Assembly: GCA_016722575.1 (NCBI GenBank)
Contig: JADKIY010000002.1
Span: 806,001-870,000, forward strand
Length of the DNA: 64,000 bases
DNA from: Elusimicrobiota bacterium
GTDB taxonomy: Bacteria; Elusimicrobiota; Elusimicrobia; FEN-1173
Direction of reading: 5' to 3'
Below the pieces are notes generated by a model, which worked only from the letters and a program-made list of their open reading frames with translations, searched no databases and had not been told where the DNA came from. Below, piece by piece: positions 33,610 through 41,521 of this stretch. Within the stretch, counting starts at the first letter, position 1; the number at the start of each line of letters is the position of its first letter. Both the position numbers and the translations under genes were made by a program.

Positions 33610-33701
33610 CGCCGGTGGGTTCGTTTTTCTGTCGAGTATCGTCGTTGCTCCGATCCGCCGTCGTTTGAAGTGGCTGCCCGGCTTATTTTGACACGTTGGG
33701 C
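33565..33701 (+). repeat. attC of cassette 5 (long type)
   Basis: GCCCAAC (33565) and GTTGGGC (33695) are 137 nt apart end to end. This length class also occurs in cassettes 7 and 15. The left end complements the cassette start. Confidence 0.85.
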
Positions 33702-33713
33702 CAGGAGAATTTA

Positions 33714-33940
33714 ATGGATATGAAGAAGGTGGCAGAGCATCGAATAAATTTTGCAAGCATGTCCAACGATGAACTTTATGGACAAATGCACCAATGGGTT
33801 GAACGTTCGAAATGCACCTGGCCGCGAAACTGCTGTTAAAAGAACGGGCGGAAAAATTGGAACGCAAGAGATTTCATCTAATTTTTTGGCCGTCTCTAAT
33901 AGGCGGAATAGCTGCGATTTTGGCAATCTTTTTAAGATGA
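33714..33940 (+). pseudogene. Cassette 6: small tail-anchored membrane protein, frameshifted
   Basis: From the ATG at 33714 the frame reads MDMKKVAEHRINFASMSND and on to WVERSK, then drifts to an early stop. The -1 frame continues MHLAAKLLLKERAEKLERKR and ends in a membrane helix (LIFWPSLIGGIAAILAIFLR) at TGA 33938. One A missing from the run after TCG (near 33813) would restore a 75-residue protein. Two-part assignment is by eye; the membrane tail is the typical end of such cassette proteins. Confidence 0.65.
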
Positions 33941-33943
33941 TGC

Positions 33944-34007
33944 GCCCAACAATTCATTCCAGCGGACGGGCCACACGGCGGCCCGCCGCTGAATTTTGAC
34001 GTTAGGC
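33944..34007 (+). repeat. attC of cassette 6
   Basis: GCCCAAC (33944) and GTTAGGC (34001), 64 nt, arms CAGCGGACGGGCC / GGCCCGCCGCTG. The left end complements the cassette start. Confidence 0.92.
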
Positions 34008-34147
34008 ATATGGCTGTAGGCGCCTTCGATGATAGTTACTGCACAATCTTTTATTGGGATTATTTGAACTGTGAGATTCTCAGACTTTCAGCTTAGAAAA
34101 ATCGACCGATAGAGACACGATTCCTTGACCTAAGAAATTGTGATGCT

Positions 34148-35173
34148 TTGCTGCCGAATATCGGCAACCTTCCCCTAGTCAAGCAATTAGAAAACTGTCT
34201 TTGTGGAATTAACGACGATAATCTTAACTACCTCGGGTTTTTCCATAAGCTGTTACAGCAGAATTTCAAATCTATTAACGCATCATCATCGTCGCGCCGG
34301 CAACTTATTACACAACTCAACCTGGTTCAAATCGCATATGCAGCTGATCGTGCTATCAATACGCAGGCTATCGAGTTTCCTTATCCGGGTCCTTGCAGTT
34401 TGCACCTTGGGCTGAATCTAAACAATGACTTGTCTTGGAAAGTTATTGTGCCGCTCCAATTCCTTTTAAAAGAGTGGGGCGATGCCAACAAAGGGTTCCA
34501 AGGCTACGTCCACTCGATAACTCATAATATGCCGCGTGACGAGACCCCGGAGCAGTTGCATGAAAAGCAAAAGAAGGACCAAGACAGTTACTACTATGTC
34601 GGCATTACTGGTCGGAATTGGTTACAACGATTAAACGAACACGTTGGTGAAATTCATCGTGGTTCTCGAAAGAAATTTCATCAGGCTTGGCGAGAGAGCT
34701 TAGGCATGAAGAATGTTGGGATTATCTCATCATTGATGGCTGTAAACATGACCTACGATGAAGCAATGAATTGGGAAGAGAAGGCTGTGGATGGAATTTC
34801 AAGTGATCAGTACGGTCTAAATATGATTCCTGGTGGGTTTAAGGGACTTAAGCTCCTTCATGAGCATCGTTTCACAAGTCGCGTCCGAGTGTCACTGGAC
34901 GAAAGGGAGCGGGCAATCGAAGAATATGCTCGACAAAACCCCAGGAAGGGAATTCCCAATCCATTTATGAAAGCCCTTTAGAAAAATGACAATCACTACC
35001 TCAAAGTGATTGGTAGTCGTGAAAAAACTCTGACCCCTGATCAGGTGAGGAATATCAGAGCACTTCATCAATCAGGGGATTCTGTGGAGGAAATTACAAG
35101 AAAAGTTGATGCTCTCCATGAAAAACAGGTCAAGGATGTGTTGGCAAACAGAACGTATAGTCGGGTTCATTAG
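34148..35173 (+). pseudogene. Cassette 7: GIY-YIG endonuclease-like protein with in-frame amber codon
   Basis: From TTG 34148 (the frame is open back to 34096) 277 residues run to TAG at 34979. SYYYVGITGRNWLQRLNEH is a GIY-YIG-type core and AMNWEEKAVDGIS supplies a late Glu. The same frame continues without a break after the TAG for 63 codons: KNDNHYLKVIGSREKTLTPD, then QVRNIRALHQSGDSVEEI and a stop at 35171. That tail looks like the helix-turn-helix DNA-binding end of such nucleases, so TGG-to-TAG in a former Trp codon is likely. From 34008 to 34147 I see no gene. Confidence 0.7.
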
Positions 35174-35241
35174 TTAGGATTTAAAACTCGATATGCCCAA
35201 CCAGGAGGAATGAGGGACGGTGATGAGTTAATAACTTAAGC

Positions 35242-35377
35242 GCCCAACCCGGCGCTGCAGTGGACCGGACCCGGTGCGAATCGTGGGGTAAAGCCCGGTC
35301 CATTCAGTTTAATTTGTATCGCCAGCGGTCGTCGCTCGCGCATTTCGGGTCCGGCCACTGAGCTTGGTTCGTTATGC
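35242..35377 (+). repeat. attC of cassette 7 (long type)
   Basis: GCCCAAC (35242) and GTTATGC (35371), 136 nt, arms CAGTGGACCGGACCC / GGGTCCGGCCACTG. The left end does not match the cassette start (GTTAGGC), so the site may derive from another cassette. Confidence 0.85.
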
Positions 35378-35868
35378 GGCTTAGATCACAGCTTCAGAGG
35401 TGAATCATGGATGAGTTAAGTCCCACCCAATCCCCAACTAATGCACTGCCTTCACAAGAAACATTAGTCAAACGCATTCGCAGTGGCGCTTCATGGTTTG
35501 TATGGATCGCATTACTCTCTGCAATCAATTCCATCGCAACGATGTTGGGAAGTGCCTATAACTTTGTCATCGGCCTTGGTATTACCCGTGCAAATGACGC
35601 TCTTGCGATTACTAGACAAAGTCATCTCGGTCCACTCTCAACGGATTTGTTTGCACTTATTGTGGACGGGATATTTATCGGAATGTTTTTGTTCTTCGGT
35701 AAGGTTGCTAGAACAGGAAAGCTGTGGCCGTTTATTGTAGGAATGGTTATCTACGTCCTCGACAGTTCGGTTGTAATTCAAACCAAAGACTTTATGCTGC
35801 TCCCCATTAAGGCCGGGGTCCTGCTAAGAGAGTAAAATGGGGCTGAGACCCAACCGAGAGACTCAGCC

Positions 35869-36105
35869 ATGAAACGAAGAGAATGGGAACCGAAGAAAGC
35901 CATGATCGTCCTCCAAGGACTACGCGGTAAAGCCATCGCGGACCTGTGTAGCGAACACCAAATCAGCCAGGCCCAGTATTACCAGTGGCGTGCTTTTTGG
36001 CCAATACCGACCGCATCTTTGACAAACACCCCGACAAGAAACAGTTTCGACTCCAGGAGGGAACGCCCGGCTCAACACATGATCGGGAGCTCACGATGGA
36101 GTTAA
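35869..36105 (+). pseudogene. IS copy 1 orfA, frameshifted
   Basis: MKRREWEPKKAMIVLQGLRG and the helix-turn-helix CSEHQISQAQYYQWR match the intact orfA of copy 2, but one Lys codon is lost and the frame shifts after QWR into unrelated sequence. Confidence 0.8.
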
Positions 36106-36109
36106 AAAA

Positions 36110-36895
36110 ACGAAATCGAGCTCAAGGAGCTCGGGCTTGAGCGACCGTCCTGTTCCGTCACCCAGCGCAACCAGGACATCGTTAAAAGATCAGAACCTGA
36201 AATCGGATCACCCCTTCTGGGGATACCGCGGATCTGGGCCCAGCTCAATACGATGAGCACGCGAACATCAACAAAAGCGCGTCCTGCGTTTGATGCGTCG
36301 CCATGACCTCTTGGTGAAGCCCAACCTGCGCCTTAAAGCCAAGAGGACGTCGTCGAGGAGCAAGCCCATCGCCGTCCGCCCCAACGAATGGTGGATCGAT
36401 ATGACCAAGGTCCTGATCAATCCTGCGGCTGGATCTACGTCGTCTTGGTGTTGGACTGGTATACCAAGACGATCGTGGGTTATTACGCCGGACCCCAGGC
36501 CAAAACCCAGCACTGGTTGATGGCGCTAAACATGGCGGTCAATCGGCGGTTCCCCAATGGGAGTCGCGGTCAGGACGTCAAGCTCATGAGCGACAATGGC
36601 TGCCAGCCCACGTCCTCGGGTTTCAGAGGCCTGCAACGCCTTAGGGATTACCCAGGCGTTCACCAGCTGCAACAACCCCAAGGGCAACCTTGACACCGAG
36701 CGGGTCAATCGGACCCTGAAAGAGGTCGTTTGGCTCCGGAGTGTGGACAACCCGTTTGTCTTTGTCAAAGAACACAGAACTGGATCGAAATCGATTGCAA
36801 CCAGCGGCACCGGCACTTGACCCTCGGCCACCGAACACCGGCCGAGTTTGAGGCCCTTGCCATCAACCAACCAGCCCCGGCACTCTCTTAGGAAC
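36110..36895 (+). pseudogene. IS copy 1 orfB (DDE transposase), fragmented
   Basis: Pieces of an IS3-type integrase core are spread over three frames: PNEWWIDMTKVL, GWIYVVLVLDWYTKTIVGYY (first and second catalytic region), KLMSDNGCQPTS (Asp of the DDE set) and CNNPKGNLDTERVNRTLKE (the Glu region). At least four frame changes separate them. Confidence 0.8.
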
Positions 36896-37019
36896 CCCTT
36901 GACTAATGGGGAGCATTACAACTTTATTGGAATTGGGTTCCATGCTTGGGCACTCTTTGGACTCTATTCAGGCTTTCGTGCGTCGCGGCAATTAAAGAAA
37001 GGAATTGAGTGATGGCGCC

Positions 37020-37095
37020 GCATAACCAATCGTTGCAGCCGACAAATGCCACGGCTATCGCCGTGTCATTTGCAGCTGAACTCTATTCGTTAGGC
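37020..37095 (+). repeat. attC of cassette 8
   Basis: GCATAAC (37020) and GTTAGGC (37089), 76 nt. The left end exactly complements the cassette start GTTATGC at 35371, across the IS, which proves both flanks belong to one cassette. Confidence 0.93.
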
Positions 37096-37112
37096 AACAA
37101 AGGAGAATCTCG

Positions 37113-37673
37113 ATGACTGACAGTGAACTAGCCAGCCCTAATGAAAAGAATGCGTTAGCCTCCTTTGGAGAAAGGCTGCTTGCCGTCATTGCTGACAATT
37201 TCCTCGTTGTCCTCATCCCTGCCGCAATTCTCATTGCAGTCTACATCGGTATTACGAGTGCCACTCTCGCTCAAATAAAGGCTGGTCAATCCCCGGGGTA
37301 TAAATATTTCATCCTGATTGACGTGATCTATTTCATGTCTGTCCCTGCCTTCTATTACGCACTTTTTTGGAGTAAATCGGGCATGACACCCGGAAAGCGC
37401 CTGGCCGGAGTAAAGGTGGTCCGCCTTAATGGCGAAAGATTAACTTACCCTCGGGCTCTTGCCCGGGCCTATTCGATGCTTCTTTATCGGATCCCCGTAT
37501 TCCAAGTTCCTCTTCTGATTGTTTCCGCCGTGATGATCGGCTTTGAAAAAAATAAGCGGGCCCTACATGACATGATTGCCGAAACCATTGTTGTAAAAAA
37601 CAATGTTTTCGGTGGCGCCCAACCCGGCGCTCAAGCCGACCGAGCCACGGGCAGGCCCGGCGGCTTACCTTAG
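37113..37673 (+). CDS. Cassette 9: RDD-family membrane protein
   Basis: The product has 186 residues; AAAGGAG precedes the ATG by 8 nt. FGERLLAVIADNFLVVLIP is the RDD-type first segment, with the usual Arg and Asp; SGMTPGKRLAGVKVVRLNG and RALHDMIAETIVV are the other family hallmarks. Three to four membrane spans. RDD proteins may be small ion exchangers or membrane-stress factors. The last 18 residues are attC-encoded. Confidence 0.87.
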   Translation: MTDSELASPNEKNALASFGERLLAVIADNFLVVLIPAAILIAVYIGITSATLAQIKAGQSPGYKYFILIDVIYFMSVPAFYYALFWSKSGMTPGKRLAGVKVVRLNGERLTYPRALARAYSMLLYRIPVFQVPLLIVSAVMIGFEKNKRALHDMIAETIVVKNNVFGGAQPGAQADRATGRPGGLP

Positions 37674-37682
37674 TCGTTGGGC
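37617..37682 (+). repeat. attC of cassette 9
   Basis: GCCCAAC (37617) and GTTGGGC (37676), 66 nt. One mismatch to the complement of the cassette start. Very similar to the attC of cassette 11. Confidence 0.9.
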
Positions 37683-37697
37683 GAGCATGAGGAACGA

Positions 37698-38345
37698 ATG
37701 CGAAAAATAAATCCGCACACGTTGTTTCTATTATTTTATTTGATTGCCGGGTTTTTCCATGAGCCAGACGTTCGCGCTGAAATTCAAGAGAAGGAACCGG
37801 CTAAAAACTCCAATTCGGCTCAACCATATGAAGAAAAGGCAATTCTTTCCGCGAAACATTTTTCTAAAGTTCTTGGAATAGGAATAGGAGATCCAATTAA
37901 GGTGAGAATGGATTCACTTTACGATGGTTTCGGCACCCGCTTTCTGGTTTCGTTTAATATGAAAAAGGGTTCTGTCTCAAAAGTCGATTCATGTGATATT
38001 GGCGTTTTGTTTGCGATTAATGAAATCACCGGCAATATCACTGACAATTCCTGTTTTAACTTTGCCAGCCCGCCAAAGGACTCCGGAATGTTCCTCTTAC
38101 GACAATATTTCAGAAACCACGATCTGGAATGGGAAGATCCCGTTCAGATTCTTATCCAGGGCCCAAGACTTCTTTTTCAATTTCCGTCAAATGGGATGCA
38201 AGTAGATCCACGTTACGTCGCGGTATTTCCAAATCGCGGGGAAGTAGAAATTGGGAGAACTTTCAGAAAAACCTTGCGATCGAAACCATCTACCGCCCAA
38301 CAAAACGGTCCAGCGGACGTGGGCACGATCGGCCCGCGTCGCTGA
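37698..38345 (+). CDS. Cassette 10: secreted protein of unknown function
   Basis: The product has 215 residues; GAGGAA precedes the ATG at 37698. A signal peptide (TLFLLFYLIAGFFHEPDVRA) is followed by a mixed alpha/beta domain with two Cys (VDSCDIG and DNSCFNF) that could form a disulfide. Not recognised. The C-terminal 20 residues lie in the attC. Confidence 0.7.
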   Translation: MRKINPHTLFLLFYLIAGFFHEPDVRAEIQEKEPAKNSNSAQPYEEKAILSAKHFSKVLGIGIGDPIKVRMDSLYDGFGTRFLVSFNMKKGSVSKVDSCDIGVLFAINEITGNITDNSCFNFASPPKDSGMFLLRQYFRNHDLEWEDPVQILIQGPRLLFQFPSNGMQVDPRYVAVFPNRGEVEIGRTFRKTLRSKPSTAQQNGPADVGTIGPRR

Positions 38346-38360
38346 CCTTGGGTGTTATGC
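38295..38360 (+). repeat. attC of cassette 10
   Basis: GCCCAAC (38295) and GTTATGC (38354), 66 nt. The left end complements the cassette start GTTGGGC. Confidence 0.9.
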
Positions 38361-38377
38361 CCCAGGCGGAAGGCAAA

Positions 38378-39055
38378 ATGCTGAATCATAAAATCAGACT
38401 ATCGCTAATCATTACCGCCTCCTATATGGCGATAAGAGCTCTGATTTATTTTCTATACCCAGTAAGCTCTTTGGATGACTGGTTCTACCGCGACATTCTT
38501 ATGTGCGGGCCCAGACTTTTGGGCCTATTTCTTGCTGTTTGGCTTTTTCGTTCTGAGCCAGAGGGAGATATTTCACGTTCAGGATGGGCATACCTGTACG
38601 CCGTCCTATTGTTAATTTCCCATCTGCCCGATTTCCTTCAGAAAGGCTGGGAACCCTGGCCGATCCACATGGTCTATGTAGGAATAGCAACCTCGTTGGT
38701 TGTTGGCCTTTTCGAAGAGTATCTCTTTCGTGGTGCTCTTCTGTCGGGATTAGTCCGCCAGTTGCCGTTGCCATGGGCCATTGTTATTTCATCGTTAATC
38801 TTTACTGTTTATCATGTTCAGGCTCAGTCACTGATTGGGTGGCCAGGGATTTTTCTCGTCGGTATCGTTTTCGCAAATTTGCGCGTACTTGGTTTTGGCC
38901 TGCTGAGCCTTTCTATTCTCCACGGGCTAATAGACTGGGGTTATTTCCTCGTGGCCCCGGAGAGCGGTGTCAGTTTTGCGTTCCTTATTGCTGCGGGTAT
39001 CCTAGCCGTTCTATCGCTCAGCCATGTTTTGCTTACTCGCAAGCGGGGGGCATAA
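38378..39055 (+). CDS. Cassette 11: CPBP-family intramembrane protease
   Basis: The product has 225 residues; GGAAGG lies before the ATG at 38378. About seven membrane segments. The CPBP/Abi motifs are present: FEEYLFRGALL (Glu-Glu and Arg), VYHVQAQSL (His) and ILHGLIDW (His and Asp). CPBP proteins are glutamic intramembrane proteases, some giving self-immunity to bacteriocins. The stop codon lies in the attC left end. Confidence 0.87.
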   Translation: MLNHKIRLSLIITASYMAIRALIYFLYPVSSLDDWFYRDILMCGPRLLGLFLAVWLFRSEPEGDISRSGWAYLYAVLLLISHLPDFLQKGWEPWPIHMVYVGIATSLVVGLFEEYLFRGALLSGLVRQLPLPWAIVISSLIFTVYHVQAQSLIGWPGIFLVGIVFANLRVLGFGLLSLSILHGLIDWGYFLVAPESGVSFAFLIAAGILAVLSLSHVLLTRKRGA

Positions 39056-39115
39056 CCCGGCGCTCAAGCCGACCAGGCCACGGGTCGGCCTGGCGGCTTA
39101 CCTTAGTCGTTAGGC
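39050..39115 (+). repeat. attC of cassette 11
   Basis: GCATAAC (39050) and GTTAGGC (39109), 66 nt. Exact complement of the cassette start GTTATGC. Confidence 0.93.
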
Positions 39116-39124
39116 ATACTGACC

Positions 39125-39751
39125 ATGGCCGTGTCTGACTGGTTTCGGAACCACAACTGGAATGCCGAGATTGAAAGGCAGTTCTTCTCCAAGCTCGCCC
39201 GTTCGCGCACTCAGCGCGACCAATACCTCGTAATTCAAGCACTCACAATTGCCAAGACTTGTCCGAACGTCACGCTACAACTTGTTGAGCACTACTTTGC
39301 AACAAAGAAAGGCAATTTCGAGGACATACGTGCTTTAAGCGCGCGAGCTACTGCATACATTACGCTCGGAGATCTCGCCCACGCGGTGGCGGCGATGAAA
39401 GACGTCTTGGCAATTGAGCGTGAAAGGCCACAGCACAAAACCACGATGTACGTGGAATATCCGTACCTGGTCGCCTCCAACGGGTTGGAACCAGAATATC
39501 CATCCGCCCTTGCAACACTGAAAGAAAGGGTGGGTGACCTCATGTTTCCGCTCGACACTTTCAAATGGCACGCGTCCTTCAGCATCATTAGCCTCGCCTT
39601 AAACAATTTGGCGATGGCAAAGAAACACGCTGGCTTAGCGCTCGATGCTGCACAGATCAAGAAGTCCGGTTTTCGGTTCCATCAATCGCTTGGGCTTGTC
39701 GGCAATGATCATCGGTCCACGATATCCAAGCTGCACAGCATCTATGCATAA
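39125..39751 (+). CDS. Cassette 12: helical protein of unknown function
   Basis: The product has 208 residues, soluble and alpha-helical. AYITLGDLAHAVAAMKDVLAI and FSIISLALNNLAMAKKHAGL look like TPR-type helical pairs, suggesting a protein-binding scaffold; this is weak. No ribosome site is evident in the 9 nt between boundary and ATG. Less AT-rich than most cassettes. Confidence 0.65.
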   Translation: MAVSDWFRNHNWNAEIERQFFSKLARSRTQRDQYLVIQALTIAKTCPNVTLQLVEHYFATKKGNFEDIRALSARATAYITLGDLAHAVAAMKDVLAIERERPQHKTTMYVEYPYLVASNGLEPEYPSALATLKERVGDLMFPLDTFKWHASFSIISLALNNLAMAKKHAGLALDAAQIKKSGFRFHQSLGLVGNDHRSTISKLHSIYA

Positions 39752-39832
39752 CCCGGCGCTCAACCTCGCTCCCTTCGGTCGCTGGACGCTGCGCGATGAA
39801 GCCGCGCAGCGCCGGTTAGCTCTACGTTGGGC
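39747..39832 (+). repeat. attC of cassette 12
   Basis: GCATAAC (39747) and GTTGGGC (39826), 86 nt, long GCTGCGCG arms. The left end does not complement the cassette start (GTTAGGC). Confidence 0.88.
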
Positions 39833-39860
39833 AGTTCTAATCACCATTACCTCCTCGCAG

Positions 39861-39914
39861 TTCACAGACAGAGCCGTCTGTGATACGCTACCCAATACAG
39901 GTAATTCTGTCTGT
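39861..39914 (+). promoter_or_regulatory. Cassette 13 candidate promoter with operator-like inverted repeats
   Basis: TTCACA (39861-39866) and TACGCT (39884-39889) are 17 nt apart. The spacer holds CACAGAC-N6-GTCTGTG (39863-39882). A further CTGTCTGT (39907-39914) complements ACAGACAG at 39864-39871. The arrangement suggests a repressor site on a cassette-borne promoter. Confidence 0.45.
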
Positions 39915-39936
39915 AAATGTGGCACTTGGAGGAAAA

Positions 39937-40248
39937 ATGGAACCAATAATTTCAAATAGCGCCTATGGCATCTTGCGAACATTAGTGGCCAGGGGGCGCA
40001 GGGTAGTCACCACAAAGGAAATTCGAGAAGCCGTCGGTTTCGACCCCCACCCAATGCTAGGGCGGGATATCATCGGGCGCTGCTGGGCCAATCCGTGGGA
40101 CAGCCCTACCATGCCGGAGAAACGCGGCGTACAGATTACCGAGCTAGGGGAGGCGGCTTTCGAGTTGGGCCGCCTAGAGCGTGAGGATAAGATGCCCGTG
40201 CCGGTCGGGGTTCCCATCATTCGGACGGGAAAGCTACGTGATGTGTAA
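39937..40248 (+). CDS. Cassette 13: small DNA-binding-like protein
   Basis: The product has 103 residues; GGAGG lies 4 nt before the ATG. NSAYGILRTLVARGRRVVTT, then KEIREAVGF, reads like a winged-helix start in which the second and third helices contact DNA; RGVQITELGEAAFELGRLE could be the wing and following helix. No named family. With the inverted repeats at its promoter, it could be a self-acting regulator; this is inference. Confidence 0.6.
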   Translation: MEPIISNSAYGILRTLVARGRRVVTTKEIREAVGFDPHPMLGRDIIGRCWANPWDSPTMPEKRGVQITELGEAAFELGRLEREDKMPVPVGVPIIRTGKLRDV

Positions 40249-40276
40249 TGGTGGGACGTCCATTTGAAAGAGGACT

Positions 40277-40351
40277 GCCTAACAAGTCATTGCAGCCGCG
40301 TTGTCCGCCCGCAAACCGGGCGGCCAACGCGGCTGAATTAGTTCGTTAGGC
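40277..40351 (+). repeat. attC of cassette 13
   Basis: GCCTAAC (40277) and GTTAGGC (40345), 75 nt, arms CAGCCGCGTT / AACGCGGCTG. One mismatch to the complement of the cassette start. Confidence 0.92.
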
Positions 40352-40364
40352 CCAAATTTACTTG

Positions 40365-40393
40365 TTGACATTAGGCACACATTGGCATACAAT
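40365..40393 (+). promoter_or_regulatory. Strong promoter of the toxin-antitoxin cassette
   Basis: Consensus TTGACA (40365-40370), a 17-nt spacer and TACAAT (40388-40393). The start codon at 40400 lies 7 nt after the -10, where transcription should begin, so the toxin message is probably leaderless. Confidence 0.8.
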
Positions 40394-40399
40394 TAGATC

Positions 40400-40684
40400 A
40401 TGAAGTTCTTCTCCTGGGATCCCGACAAAAATGAATGGCTGAAGGTTCACCGCGGAGTTTCCTTTGAAGAAGTCGTTTTTCATATTGAAAAAGATGGGTT
40501 ATTGGCTATTGCTGAACACCACAACAAAGCAAAATATCCAACCCAACAGCTTTTTGTCGTCAATATCGATGGATATGCTTTTCTCGTGCCCTTCGTTGAA
40601 AATGAGCACGAGATATTTCTTAAAACGATTATCCCAAGCCGGAAAGCGACCCGAGACTATTTAGGAGGCGAACCACATGTCTAA
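40400..40684 (+). CDS. brnT: Cassette 14: BrnT-type toxin
   Basis: The product has 94 residues. FFSWDPDKNEWLKVHRGVSF and EEVVFHIEKDG open the BrnT fold, and FLKTIIPSRKATRDYLG closes it. BrnT proteins are RelE-like ribonucleases that stop growth until neutralised. Unlike most cassettes it has its own near-consensus promoter. It overlaps the antitoxin by 8 nt, so both are made together. Such pairs stabilise cassette arrays against loss. Confidence 0.82.
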   Translation: MKFFSWDPDKNEWLKVHRGVSFEEVVFHIEKDGLLAIAEHHNKAKYPTQQLFVVNIDGYAFLVPFVENEHEIFLKTIIPSRKATRDYLGGEPHV

Positions 40685-40949
40685 ATTGGAAAAAGAGGAA
40701 CAGGACATCCTTAGGTCTTACGAAGCAGGGGAATGGACGCCCCTCGGGAAGAAGGCCGATCTTGGACGTTACCAAAAGTACGCTCGGGCTACTTTTCAAA
40801 AGGATAGGCGGGTCAACATCAGAATTTCCTCCAAGGACCTGGCGGGCGCCCAAAAGAAGGCGATGGAGGAAGGGATTCCTTATCAAACCCTTATCTCCAG
40901 CGTTATTCATAAATATGTTGCAGGAGTTTTGGTTTCAAAGCGGGCCTAA
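40677..40949 (+). CDS. Cassette 14: ribbon-helix-helix antitoxin
   Basis: The product has 90 residues. The C-terminal half RRVNIRISSKDLAGAQKKAM, then GIPYQTLISSVIHKYV, is a ribbon-helix-helix DNA-binding domain as in BrnA/CopG-type antitoxins; the N-terminal half should mask the toxin. The TAA stop lies within the attC left end, so the cassette is packed to its limit. Confidence 0.82.
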   Translation: MSKLEKEEQDILRSYEAGEWTPLGKKADLGRYQKYARATFQKDRRVNIRISSKDLAGAQKKAMEEGIPYQTLISSVIHKYVAGVLVSKRA

Positions 40950-41019
40950 CCAGTCGCTCCAGCCGAGGCCTCCACGCCGCGTTGCGGCGTCTCGGCCCGG
41001 CTGAGCTTAGTCGTTGGGC
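40944..41019 (+). repeat. attC of cassette 14
   Basis: GCCTAAC (40944) and GTTGGGC (41013), 76 nt. Exact complement of the cassette start GTTAGGC. Closely similar to the attC of cassette 3. Confidence 0.93.
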
Positions 41020-41030
41020 AGGAGATAATT

Positions 41031-41426
41031 ATGGAAACCCTTAAATTATTTTTGTTACCACTCGCCATTTATCTGGTTGGTGCAGGAATTTTCTGGAAAC
41101 TTTTTTTAAAGGCAGGGCGTTCTGGTGCTTCGGCTCTTATCCCGATCTATAACCTATTCGTTGGATTGAAATTGTCTGGGTGTCCCGGCTGGTGGGTTAT
41201 CTTAATGTTCATCCCCTACTTGAATTTTATCTTTATGGCCATATGGACATTTAAACTTGCTAAGAGTTTCGGGAAGGGTGATGACTATGCTCTTCTATGT
41301 ATTTTTTTTGGTTTTGTTCTAATCCCCGTTATTGCATTTGGTAATTCTGTGTATGCCGGTCCGTCAGGCCGTGCCCAACAAGGCGCTGAACCCGACGCGG
41401 GCACGGGTCGCAAGTTGACGCCATGA
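41031..41426 (+). CDS. Cassette 15: DUF5684-like membrane protein
   Basis: The product has 131 residues; AGGAG precedes the ATG. FWKLFLKAGRSGASALIPIY, then GWWVILMFIPYLNFI and LAKSFGKGDDYAL, match the DUF5684 pattern (two to three spans; KAGr.gw.aliPiyn). Function unknown. The last 20 or so residues come from the attC. Confidence 0.75.
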   Translation: METLKLFLLPLAIYLVGAGIFWKLFLKAGRSGASALIPIYNLFVGLKLSGCPGWWVILMFIPYLNFIFMAIWTFKLAKSFGKGDDYALLCIFFGFVLIPVIAFGNSVYAGPSGRAQQGAEPDAGTGRKLTP

Positions 41427-41508
41427 TTTGCTTTTCGGTTCAATACAGTTATCGCTTCGGGGCCACGTTTTCCGTTGTGCCCGCGCGGGTTAGCTGATTT
41501 CGTTAGCC
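41373..41508 (+). repeat. attC of cassette 15 (long type)
   Basis: GCCCAAC (41373) and GTTAGCC (41502), 136 nt, arms AACCCGACGCGGGCAC / GTGCCCGCGCGGGTT. Complements the cassette start. Confidence 0.88.
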
Positions 41509-41521
41509 AACTATATTTCAC

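Larger units (their letters stand above)
35794..36920 (+). mobile_element. IS3-family insertion sequence, copy 1 (decayed)
   Basis: The 1127-bp element has related ends (ATGCTGCTCCCCATTA left; complement TGTAATGCTCCCCATTA right) and is flanked by 5-bp direct repeats ACTTT (35789-35793 and 36921-36925). It shares almost its whole length with copy 2 at 47193, in opposite orientation. Several small deletions break both open frames, so it cannot encode its own transposase. Confidence 0.88.
35407..37012 (+). pseudogene. Cassette 8: four-helix membrane protein interrupted by an IS
   Basis: Codons 1-129 (35407-35793) and the last 28 residues (36926-37012) flank the IS insertion. Removing the IS and one copy of the 5-bp duplication ACTTT restores a 157-residue frame: the left part ends VVIQTKDF and the right part continues IGIGFHAWALFGLYSGFRA. 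Membrane segments include WFVWIALLSAINSIATML and LFALIVDGIFIGMFLFFG. Family unknown. Confidence 0.85.

Noticed and set aside
34979..34981. Recoding of the amber codon (pyrrolysine or suppression) in the GIY-YIG cassette.
   Set aside because: No pyl genes or downstream signal are visible in the window; a point mutation from TGG is simpler.
35195..35241. GCCCAAC at 35195 as a separate attC.
   Set aside because: No matching right core or palindromic arm follows before the real site at 35242. It may be a relic.
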